DNA from: Tumebacillus algifaecis
Lineage (GTDB): Bacteria > Bacillota > Bacilli > Tumebacillales > Tumebacillaceae
Reading direction: 5' to 3'
Length of the DNA stretch: 64,000 nucleotides
Assembly (NCBI RefSeq): GCF_002243515.1
Contig: NZ_CP022657.1
Location: 1,355,001 to 1,419,000, forward strand
The number at the start of each line of letters is the position of its first letter. The first letter of the stretch is position 1. Made by a program: the position numbers and the translations under genes. The notes beneath the pieces are model-generated. The model was not told the origin of the DNA. It did not search any database and saw only the letters and a program-made list of their open reading frames with translations. Shown in pieces: positions 54,745 to 62,138 of this stretch.

Positions 54745-55525
54745 GGGGGTTCGCAAAGTGTTCAATGAGGGCTCTCCCGATCAAAAAGTCGCGTTGGACC
54801 ATCTCGATCTGACGCTTCAGCCAGGTGATTTTGTGACGATCATCGGAAGCAATGGAGCGGGGAAGTCAACGCTGATGAACATGATCTCCGGTGTGCTCAG
54901 ACCGGACGCTGGAACGATCGAAATCGACGGCCAGTCGGCCACTCATCTTCCTGAACACAGGCGTGCGCAAGTGATCGGGCGCGTGTTTCAAGACCCGATG
55001 GCAGGCACAGCTCCTTCGATGACGATAGAGGAAAATCTGGCCATCGCCTACTCGCGCAAGGAACGGCGCACGCTGCGGATCGGGGTCAGCAGAAAGCGCA
55101 AGGAGCTGTTTCGCGAGTTGCTGGCCGATTTGAACCTCGGTCTCGAACAGCGACTTTCCGCCAAGGCGGGATTGCTATCCGGTGGTGAACGCCAGGCATT
55201 GAGTTTGTTGATGGCTTCGTTTACCGATCCAAAAGTTTTGCTGCTCGATGAGCACACCGCCGCGCTCGATCCGGCGCGGGCGCAGGTGGTGACCGATTTA
55301 ACACGAGAGATTGTGGAGCGTAAACGGTTGACCACTTTGATGGTCACACACAACATGCAACAAGCGCTCGATCTGGGCAACCGCCTCCTGATGATGGATC
55401 AAGGGCGGATCATTTTGGACGTGCCGAGTGCAGACAAGCTGAAATTGACGGTGCCCGACTTGCTGGCCGAATTTGAGCGAATCCGCGGCGAGAAGCTGGT
55501 GAGTGACCGGGTGGTGTTGGGATAG
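54731..55525 (+). CDS. ABC transporter ATP-binding protein (TrpZ-like)
   Basis: 264 residues. Walker A GSNGAGKST (about 41-49), signature LSGGERQALS (about 149-158), Walker B VLLLDEHTAALD (about 169-180) and the switch His in TLMVTHNMQQAL. AGGAGG lies eight bases before the ATG at 54731. Third gene of the operon, closed by a near-perfect bidirectional terminator. Confidence 0.93.
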   Translation: MLKLEGVRKVFNEGSPDQKVALDHLDLTLQPGDFVTIIGSNGAGKSTLMNMISGVLRPDAGTIEIDGQSATHLPEHRRAQVIGRVFQDPMAGTAPSMTIEENLAIAYSRKERRTLRIGVSRKRKELFRELLADLNLGLEQRLSAKAGLLSGGERQALSLLMASFTDPKVLLLDEHTAALDPARAQVVTDLTREIVERKRLTTLMVTHNMQQALDLGNRLLMMDQGRIILDVPSADKLKLTVPDLLAEFERIRGEKLVSDRVVLG

Positions 55526-55528
55526 AGA

Positions 55529-55558
55529 AAGGCTCTCCTCGACGAGGAGAGCCTTCTG
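55529..55558. terminator. Bidirectional terminator
   Basis: A perfect 12-bp stem, AAGGCTCTCCTC (55529-55540) and GAGGAGAGCCTT (55544-55555), loop GAC. Confidence 0.9.
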
Positions 55559-55570
55559 TATTGCGGGCGG

Positions 55571-55939
55571 TCAGTTTTGGAACGTGTTCTGGTCATGCAC
55601 GAGCAGCCAATTCCCGTCATGTTGCTGGAAGATGAGCGAGAGGTAATATTGCTTCTCGTAAGGTTGACCTTGTGGATCGAGGTCTTTGTACAACACGTTG
55701 AGCAGAGCGACGCTCATTTCGGAAGTGACGACCGTTTTCAGAATCTCACACTCCATCGACCAGTCTGGGTCGGAGAACCAGTTTTGGTGAAACGTTTCGA
55801 ACTCTTGGCGATCGTTGATAAACTTCCCGTTCGGCAGGATTAACGAGATGTTGTCCTTCTGCACGGTTGACAAGAACGCGGTCAGATTTTTTCCGGTGAT
55901 CGCGTCCAAATGATTTTGCAAAGCGTCTTTAAATTCCAA
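55571..55939 (-). CDS. NTF2-like / SnoaL (DUF4440-type) protein
   Basis: 122 residues. Cone-like NTF2 fold: ALQNHLDAITGKNLTAFLST at the N-terminus, ILPNGKFINDRQEFETFHQNWF in the middle, and FQQHDGNWLLVHDQNTFQ at the end. The family includes ketosteroid-isomerase-like and uncharacterised proteins; function unknown. A convergent partner of the ABC operon. Confidence 0.85.
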   Translation of the reverse strand: MEFKDALQNHLDAITGKNLTAFLSTVQKDNISLILPNGKFINDRQEFETFHQNWFSDPDWSMECEILKTVVTSEMSVALLNVLYKDLDPQGQPYEKQYYLSLIFQQHDGNWLLVHDQNTFQN

Positions 55940-56173
55940 TTGATATTCCTCCCAAGATGTATTCGATGCACGGAGCGTTCTCGAAAGACGATGTTTCAGT
56001 TCGCATCGGTCATCCCTCCTTCACAAAAATCTAGTGCCCTTAGCATACCATATTTTCTTAATTATCATTAAAAAAGGAAGAGTGGCTTTTTTCGACCACC
56101 AAATTGGCTCTTTAGTAAGGACATCTTCCCCTGTATGATGAGAGCAAATCGAAAGGAAAAACGGAGGGTACAA

Positions 56174-56866
56174 ATGAAAACGATCGGGTTGCTTGGCGGG
56201 ATGAGTTGGGAGTCAACAGTTGTCTATTATCAGTTGCTCAATACGCTGGTGCGAGACAAGCTGGGCGGGCTAAATTCGGCAAAAGTGCTGATGCACAGCT
56301 TTAATTTTGAGGAGATTGCAGTTTGTCAGAGAGCGGGCGATTGGCAAAAAGCGACCGAGATTTTGCTCGGTGCAGCCCGTAACTTAGAAGCGAGCGGAGC
56401 GGACTTGCTGCTGATCTGCACCAATACGATGCACACATTGGCACCAGAAATTCAAGCGGGAATCAACACCCCACTGCTGCATATCGCCGATGTCACAGCA
56501 GCAGCTTTGCTCGAACAAGGCGTGCAGAAAGCGGCGTTGCTCGGCACCCGCTACACGATGGAGCAAGAGTTTTATCGCGAACGTTTGAAAGGGCATGGGG
56601 TGGAAGTTGTCATTCCGGGTCAGGTCGAACGGCAGGATGTGCATGACATCATTTTTGACGAGTTGTGCCAAGGGGTGGTCAAGGACGTGTCTCGCAAACG
56701 GTACCGTGAAATCATGGCGCGGTTGACGGAGGAACACGGGGTAGAAGGGATCATTTTGGGCTGCACGGAGATCCAACTGTTGGTACAGCCAGACGATGCG
56801 CAGGTGCCGCTGTTTGACACCACATACCTCCATGCCAAAAAAGCGATTGAGTTGGCTCTGAGCTAA
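56174..56866 (+). CDS. Aspartate/glutamate racemase family protein
   Basis: 230 residues. The Asp/Glu racemase fold has two Cys residues at the active site: LLICTNTMH (about 85-93) and GIILGCTEIQLL (about 193-204), and the N-terminal IGLLGGMSWESTVVYYQ (about 3-19) typical of the YgeA/RacX branch. D-amino acids such as D-Asp or D-Lys may be its product. ACGGAGG precedes the ATG. Convergent with the MocR gene. The neighbouring tryptophan-type importer is not in the same operon. Confidence 0.92.
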   Translation: MKTIGLLGGMSWESTVVYYQLLNTLVRDKLGGLNSAKVLMHSFNFEEIAVCQRAGDWQKATEILLGAARNLEASGADLLLICTNTMHTLAPEIQAGINTPLLHIADVTAAALLEQGVQKAALLGTRYTMEQEFYRERLKGHGVEVVIPGQVERQDVHDIIFDELCQGVVKDVSRKRYREIMARLTEEHGVEGIILGCTEIQLLVQPDDAQVPLFDTTYLHAKKAIELALS

Positions 56867-56870
56867 TAAG

Positions 56871-56900
56871 AAGACCGATGCCGTGAGGGCATCGGTCTTT
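56871..56900. terminator. Bidirectional terminator
   Basis: AAGACCGATGCC (56871-56882) and GGCATCGGTCTT (56888-56899), 5-base loop. Confidence 0.92.
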
Positions 56901-56905
56901 GCTGG

Positions 56906-58312
56906 TTATAGAAGTGAAGACAAGATTCGCATGCCCTGTTCGATGCCAGCTTCTGTTTCGTGGCTGTAGCAAAGCCTGATGAACGGCTGTTCGGTCTCGC
57001 GGGGCAGGAACATGTCGCCGGTGGCGAAGACAACATTTTGCTCGATCGCTTTTTGCAGCAGTTCTTTTGGGCTGACCTGCTCGGGCAGCGAGACCCAGTA
57101 GTAAAAACCGCCTGTGGGCGTCATATAGGAAATGCCTTTCGGAATCAGTTGGCGCAGATGCTCGTCCATCACCGCAGCTTGGCGCTGGTAATGGCAACGT
57201 GCTTCCTGGAGGTGATCTTGAAACGCCCCTTTTTGCAAATAGGACCAGAGCGCGTGTTGGACGAACGTGTTGGTGGAGATCGATAGCTCTTTGTAGCGGG
57301 TCAACCGTTCCATAAACGGGCGGTTTGCCGCCACCCAGCCGAGGCGCAGGCCGGGGAAGAGCACTTTGGAAAAGGTGTTGATATAGATCACGTTGCCTTG
57401 GCGATCCAGCGCTTTTAGCGGTGGCGGCGGTTCCTGATTGAAGTGCAGATGGCGGTAGGCGTCATCTTCGACAATCGGGATGGCATGTTTTTCGCTGAGC
57501 GCGAGCAATTGCTGGCGGCGAGCTTCTGACAAAATGGTTCCGGTCGGATTGTGAAAAGTCGGTACGGTATAAATAAAGCGCGGACGCGAGCGGGACAGGA
57601 TGCCTTCCAGCACGTCGATGCGCATGCCTTCGTTATCGACGGGGACCGGAATCAGGTGCAGACCGAGCGATTGAAAGAGATGCAAAGCGCCAAAGTAGGT
57701 CGGCATCTCGACGGCGATCGAGTCGCCAGGATTGGCCAAGATCGCCGTCGTCATCTGCAGGGCTTCCTGTGAACCGCTGGTGATCATCACCTGGGAGGGC
57801 TCAGTGATCTGCTCACAGCCCATCCATTCTGCGATCCAACTGCGCAGTTCGGGTAGACCTTGCACGGGGAAGAGGTAGTCCGCTTCGGACGTCTCCAAAA
57901 TGTGCAACGGATCGATCCCTTTGGCAAATTGGGCCTTGAGCCGCGTGTGGTTGCCCCCTTCGCCAAACGCGAAGTTCAGTGCTGAGCGCGTGCCGACCAA
58001 AGCGTGTAATTCGGTCATCAAAGATGGTGCAGAAAGTGCGGAGCCGCCGGGCAGACTGTCTTTCCAATGCAGTCTAGGCAGTGCGGATGGCGGCGGCAAC
58101 GCTTGAACGTAGCGGCCACTGCCGACGCGGGAATAGATCAACTCTTCCGTTTCCAGATCGGCATAGGCGTGGACGATCGTGTTACGCGACACACCCCATT
58201 CCTCGGCCAGTTTCCGTTCTGGTGGCAATTTGCTGCCGATCGGCCAATCACCGCTGAGGATTTGATAGCGCAGTCGATGGTAGACTGTTTGATAAAGTGT
58301 TTTGCGCTGCAT
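56906..58312 (-). CDS. MocR/PdxR-type transcriptional regulator (GntR HTH + aminotransferase fold)
   Basis: 468 residues. N-terminal winged HTH of the GntR type (about 1-75; LPPERKLAEEWGVSRNTIVHAY) fused to an aminotransferase fold I domain. The PLP lysine is in INTFSKVLFPGLRLGW (about 300-315), with the Asn/Asp/Tyr set in TSGSQEALQ, VPTFHNPTG and VEDDAYRHL. The ATG at 58312 has AAGGGGATC upstream; the frame runs further without support. Such regulators sense PLP with an amino acid, but the target here is unknown. Confidence 0.93.
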   Translation of the reverse strand: MQRKTLYQTVYHRLRYQILSGDWPIGSKLPPERKLAEEWGVSRNTIVHAYADLETEELIYSRVGSGRYVQALPPPSALPRLHWKDSLPGGSALSAPSLMTELHALVGTRSALNFAFGEGGNHTRLKAQFAKGIDPLHILETSEADYLFPVQGLPELRSWIAEWMGCEQITEPSQVMITSGSQEALQMTTAILANPGDSIAVEMPTYFGALHLFQSLGLHLIPVPVDNEGMRIDVLEGILSRSRPRFIYTVPTFHNPTGTILSEARRQQLLALSEKHAIPIVEDDAYRHLHFNQEPPPPLKALDRQGNVIYINTFSKVLFPGLRLGWVAANRPFMERLTRYKELSISTNTFVQHALWSYLQKGAFQDHLQEARCHYQRQAAVMDEHLRQLIPKGISYMTPTGGFYYWVSLPEQVSPKELLQKAIEQNVVFATGDMFLPRETEQPFIRLCYSHETEAGIEQGMRILSSLL

Positions 58313-58419
58313 ACCGATCCCCTTCCCCGTTCTTGAAAAATCTTCTCCTCTCTTTATAGTGAATCTTTCGCAAATTGAAAAGAGCCAATTGCCCTCAAAA
58401 GAGGGGCCAGATCGAAACA

Positions 58420-58451
58420 AAAGACCCGCACGGTAGGTGTGAAGGTCTTTT
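58420..58451 (-). terminator. Terminator of the murG-type gene
   Basis: AAAAGACC-CGCAC with GTGTG-(aa)-GGTCTTTT, two stacked stems. Confidence 0.8.
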
Positions 58452-58463
58452 GGTTCACTTTGC

Positions 58464-59531
58464 TTACTTTTTCGCTACTTGTTGAATCAGGTTGAAAATC
58501 AGTTCGACCGCGTTTGCGGAGTTGCTTTGGTTCATGGCGGCAACAAATTGGGTTTGCTGGCCATACGTCTCGTTCACAGCTGTGAGCAGAGTGTCTGAAG
58601 TCAGATCTTCTTCGAAGAGCACGCGGCTGTAGCCTTGTTTTTCAAAAGAGCGAGCGTTTAATATCTGGTCGCCGCGGCTGGCCGCTCGGCTGAGCGGAAT
58701 CAGCAGGTGCGCCTTCTTCAGGGCCAGGAATTCGAAGATGGCGTTGGCTCCGGCCCGCGAGATGAACAGATCGGTCATCGCAAACAGGTCGGGAAGTTCG
58801 CTGTTGACATATTCGAATTGTCGGTAGCCAGCGCGCCCTTCTAGCTGCGGATCAAGATTGCCTTTGCCGCAGAGATGGACGATCTGAAAATGCTGGAGCA
58901 GCGCGTCGAGGTTGGCCCGCAGCGCCTCGTTGATCTTGGTGGAGCCAAGCGAGCCGCCCATGGCGAGAATGATCGGTTTGCCGTTTGAAAAGCCACAGAA
59001 TTCGCGGCCTTTTTGGGCATCACCTTGCAGGATCTCACCGCGGATCGGGGAGCCTGTGTGAACCGCCTTTTGCGAGTCGAGGTGTTGCAGCGTCTCCGGA
59101 AAGGTGACGCATACTCTGTTCGCGAATGGTGCGCAGAGCTTGTTGGCAAGCCCTGGCGTCAAGTCGGACTCATGAATCACGACCGGAATGCGGTTCAGCC
59201 ATGCGGCGATGACGACCGGAACGGCGACGAAGCCCCCTTTGGAAAATACGGCCTGGGGCTTGATCCGGCGCAACAGGCGGTACGCTTGCACCGTGCCTTG
59301 AAGAACGCGAAACGGATCTTTAAAGTTTTTCAAATCGAAGTAGCGGCGGAGCTTGCCGACGGCGATGCCATGGTAAGGCAGTCCCGTTTCGGCGATGATC
59401 TCCCGCTCGATTCCATCATGGGAGCCAATGTATTCAATTTCCCAACCGGCTTGTGCAAGTTTTGGCAAGAGGGCGAGATTTCCTGTGACATGCCCGGCCG
59501 AGCCTCCACCAGTCAAGACGAGTTTTTTCAT
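58464..59531 (-). CDS. murG: MurG-type UDP-N-acetylglucosamine transferase, stand-alone
   Basis: 355 residues, GT-B fold. The N-terminal loop [16 protein letters not shown] (about 8-23; MurG G-G-x-x-G-G-H), [15 protein letters not shown] (about 95-109), [26 protein letters not shown] (about 190-202) and [25 protein letters not shown] (about 258-282) are MurG motifs. MurG adds GlcNAc to lipid I. It is outside any dcw cluster here; bacilli often keep a second paralogue (MurG2), so an additional murG elsewhere is likely. AGGTGAATGA precedes the ATG. Confidence 0.88.
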   Translation of the reverse strand: MKKLVLTGGGSAGHVTGNLALLPKLAQAGWEIEYIGSHDGIEREIIAETGLPYHGIAVGKLRRYFDLKNFKDPFRVLQGTVQAYRLLRRIKPQAVFSKGGFVAVPVVIAAWLNRIPVVIHESDLTPGLANKLCAPFANRVCVTFPETLQHLDSQKAVHTGSPIRGEILQGDAQKGREFCGFSNGKPIILAMGGSLGSTKINEALRANLDALLQHFQIVHLCGKGNLDPQLEGRAGYRQFEYVNSELPDLFAMTDLFISRAGANAIFEFLALKKAHLLIPLSRAASRGDQILNARSFEKQGYSRVLFEEDLTSDTLLTAVNETYGQQTQFVAAMNQSNSANAVELIFNLIQQVAKK

Positions 59532-59607
59532 GACTCATTCACCTCAAACTAGATCTATGTATGAGCCATTATAGCGCAGAACTGCGCACGCCGCACGAAA
59601 TCAACAA

Positions 59608-60381
59608 TTATTGAGCGGTATAACCTCCGTCGATGACCACCGCTTGTCCGGTGACGCCCTGTGCTTTCGGGTCGGCGAGGAAGAGTGCATAGTGGGCGAT
59701 TTCGTCCACGCTGAGCAGGCGGCGTTGCGGGACGAGCGGATAGATGACCTCTTCGAGCACACTTTCCAGAGCGACACCGCGCGTGGCGGCGAGATCGCTC
59801 AGTTGGTTGCGGACGAGCGGGGTATCGACATAGCCGGGGCAGAGCGCGTTGACGGTGATGCCGTGTGCAGCGCCTTCCAAGGCGGCTACTTTGGTCAAGC
59901 CGATCACGCCGTGCTTGGCGCTGTTATAGGCGGCTTTGCCTGCGAAGCCGACCAGCCCGTTGATCGAAGCGATGTTGATCACGCGGCCAAAACCTTGCTT
60001 TTTCATCAGCGGGAAGGCGTGTTTGATCGCGATGAACGGGGCGGTGAGCATGATTTTGATGAGCAGTTCGAAGGTGGCGGTCGGAAACTCCTCGAGCGGT
60101 GCGACGTGCTGCAATCCGGCATTGTTGATCAGCACGTCGAGGCGACCGTATGCTGCCACCGTCTGTTCGAGCGCCGCTTGCAATTGCTCCTCTTGGGTGA
60201 CGTCACAACCGAGTCCTAGCGCACTGCAACCGAGTGCTGTCAGGTCTGCTGCCGCCTGTTTGGCCGCCGCTTCTCGCAGGTCGCTGATCACGACGGTGTG
60301 GCCGGCCAGGGCGAAGGCGCGGGCGATCTGGAAACCGATGCCGCTGGCCGCGCCAGTGATGAAGACGATTTGTTGAGACAT
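59608..60381 (-). CDS. 3-hydroxybutyrate dehydrogenase-type short-chain dehydrogenase
   Basis: 257 residues, Rossmann-type SDR. Cofactor loop TGAASGIG (about 9-16), NNAGLQHVAPLEEFP (about 88-102, characteristic of 3-hydroxybutyrate dehydrogenases), catalytic Ser in NIASINGLVG (about 137-146) and YNSAKHG (Tyr and Lys, about 153-159). It would interconvert D-3-hydroxybutyrate and acetoacetate with NAD. Start 60381 has AAGGAAA upstream; the longer frame to 60417 has none. Other SDR activities are possible. Confidence 0.9.
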   Translation of the reverse strand: MSQQIVFITGAASGIGFQIARAFALAGHTVVISDLREAAAKQAAADLTALGCSALGLGCDVTQEEQLQAALEQTVAAYGRLDVLINNAGLQHVAPLEEFPTATFELLIKIMLTAPFIAIKHAFPLMKKQGFGRVINIASINGLVGFAGKAAYNSAKHGVIGLTKVAALEGAAHGITVNALCPGYVDTPLVRNQLSDLAATRGVALESVLEEVIYPLVPQRRLLSVDEIAHYALFLADPKAQGVTGQAVVIDGGYTAQ

Positions 60382-60563
60382 GGGTGAATTTCCTTTCTTG
60401 CGTCCGATGGCGAGCACGCTCCCTCGACGCTGTTAAGTTGTGGATAGAAATTCGCGGAAAAGGGGCGGTTCCCTGCCGGAAAAATGAGTATTTGTCAGAT
60501 TCAAACGCGGTGGGACGAGCATAGGATGAAGCAGATTTAAAAGGGAAGCGAGGTGTAAGCTTT

Positions 60564-60761
60564 ATGAATTTCTCCGATTTTATCGGTCGCGATGTCGAAC
60601 TGGAAGAGTTCGGTGGCCGCAGAATCCGAGGCCGGTTCACAGGCATCGACCGCGACTTCGCGGTCATCCATGTCCGCCGCCGCCGCAGACGTAGACGCCG
60701 CCGCATTTTCCACTTTGTCCGCATCATGCGAATTTCTCGCGTGGTCGTGATCGTCGGCTAG
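60564..60761 (+). CDS. Small protein with a ten-arginine run
   Basis: 65 residues. N-terminal small beta-barrel-like part (FIGRDVELEEFGGRRIRGRF, then TGIDRDFAVIHV), then ten consecutive Arg (codons CGC, AGA, CGT, CGC; about residues 39-48) and a hydrophobic end (MRISRVVVIVG). GCGAGGTG precedes the ATG at good spacing and a perfect terminator follows, so it is likely real. The N-terminal part recalls small spore-coat or Sm-like proteins (DUF2642 type). A stretch of ten Arg suggests RNA, DNA or membrane/polyanion binding. Confidence 0.75.
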   Translation: MNFSDFIGRDVELEEFGGRRIRGRFTGIDRDFAVIHVRRRRRRRRRRIFHFVRIMRISRVVVIVG

Positions 60762-60770
60762 AGATGGGTA

Positions 60771-60807
60771 CAACAAAAAGACCCCGGTTGTTGGGGTCTT
60801 TTTGTTG
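60771..60807. terminator. Bidirectional terminator
   Basis: A perfect 15-bp stem CAACAAAAAGACCCC (60771-60785) and 60793-60807, 7-base loop. Confidence 0.92.
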
Positions 60808-60813
60808 CGATGA

Positions 60814-61911
60814 CTATTGAAAACGCCACAGCACCTCATCTGTCGCGCTGTCAACGACTCTTGAATTGGCGTACAATTTGCCATAGGCAATCGCCGCTTC
60901 GACATCGTTCCATGCGTACGTTTTGATCACGCGGCTGCCTTGGTAGACGAGCTTGGGCCAGTTGTTCCAGATCACTTTGCCCGAGGTGACGTCGATGACT
61001 TTTGCGTTGCTGTATTTTTCGGCAAAGCCGATCGCACCCGTCTGAGATTTGAAGTCATTGACGTAGCGGTTGTTCTGGGTCACGCGGGCCGGATAGTTAT
61101 CCCATTTTGTTAGTCCGGTGCTTTTTTCGACCACCTTGGCATGGTCCCACATTTTGGCATGTTGGACGCCTTCCTCATAGGTCGGAAACTCTTTGAGCAT
61201 GCGGCTGTATTGATAGACGGAAAATTTCGCCTGGGGCTTGAAACTGATGGTCAGCGCGTGCCGTCCCATCGTTTCCCAGACGTAGCGGAAGCGGTCGCGC
61301 GCATAGGTGCGCACCGTGCCATTTGCCGGATCGTTGACGATGATCTGTGTGTCGTTGTAGCCGACGATCGTCATCACATGCTCGGGGGAACGCCAAGTGA
61401 TCGTTCGGCCATAGCGAGTGCGCCAATTGGCGTTGATCTTCGGCTCTTCTAAATAATTGGTCACCCAAGCGGCAACTGGCTGCCCATTATCGATAACGCG
61501 CAACAGGTCATCAAACGTTTTTCCAGAAAGATCGACACCGCGCCCTGGCAGGTAGCGATCGACCACCGTCACCAAAGGTTTGGCGAACACGCCGAAACTT
61601 CCTTCTTTTTCAAATGGGTTGCCAACAAATCCTTCGTGCGGGTCACCGCCGAACAGAATTCCATCGGTACTCCAAAACATCGGCTGTCGAGCGATCGCCG
61701 CGGCTACGTCCGATTTGGAGACTTTGGCACCCGCCCAATTCATGATCATCGTGACAGCCGCAGCTTCACAGCCTGCTGGAAGCTCTGGATATTGACCGTA
61801 GACCGGAACGCCCCAGATCCTCTGGGATGCCGCTTCGGCTGCGGTGGTAGGCAGGCATGTCAGTGCTGCTGCCAAGGCTAGTGTCAGATAGGCATATCGC
61901 TTGAGCCGCAT
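60814..61911 (-). CDS. Secreted C39-like papain-fold peptidase
   Basis: 365 residues. Signal peptide (cleavage near AEA, residue 27), then the C39-like core: Cys48 in ELPAGCEAAAVTM (the catalytic Cys), EHVMTIVGYNDTQ (catalytic His about 183) and IIVNDPANG (Asp about 194). The C-terminal third has two imperfect repeats (SNAKVIDVTSGKVIWNNW and NSRVVDSATDEVLWRF) that resemble surface-binding modules. AAAAGGGGGA precedes the ATG. C39-like secreted proteins of Bacillota have uncharacterised cell-wall or peptide targets. It lies beside an NRPS gene, but on the opposite strand. Confidence 0.88.
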   Translation of the reverse strand: MRLKRYAYLTLALAAALTCLPTTAAEAASQRIWGVPVYGQYPELPAGCEAAAVTMIMNWAGAKVSKSDVAAAIARQPMFWSTDGILFGGDPHEGFVGNPFEKEGSFGVFAKPLVTVVDRYLPGRGVDLSGKTFDDLLRVIDNGQPVAAWVTNYLEEPKINANWRTRYGRTITWRSPEHVMTIVGYNDTQIIVNDPANGTVRTYARDRFRYVWETMGRHALTISFKPQAKFSVYQYSRMLKEFPTYEEGVQHAKMWDHAKVVEKSTGLTKWDNYPARVTQNNRYVNDFKSQTGAIGFAEKYSNAKVIDVTSGKVIWNNWPKLVYQGSRVIKTYAWNDVEAAIAYGKLYANSRVVDSATDEVLWRFQ

Positions 61912-62138
61912 CAGTCATCTCCCCCTTTTCTTCACACACTTTTCCATATATTTGATGTTTAACGTCCGTATTCCTTTAAGAAAACTAATATTAAGATATT
62001 AGTCGAAATCTTCGTTCATTGTCAGTCATGATTTTTATATCGACTTTACAAGGGTTATCAGGTTTAATAACGAATAGAATTAACAGATAATATTGATTCT
62101 CTTTTAATGAAACCATACTGGAAGGGACGATCCACAAC
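61912..62138. other. AT-rich divergent intergenic region
   Basis: 227 bases between the C39-type gene and the NRPS start. Strongly AT-rich with several TTAATA, ATTAAC and TTTAAT elements but no pair I would call a promoter with confidence. GGAAGGGA precedes the NRPS start codon. Confidence 0.4.

Noticed and set aside
55990-56090. Fur-like half-site TGATAATTAA near the NTF2-like gene
   Set aside because: Only one half of the palindrome matches.
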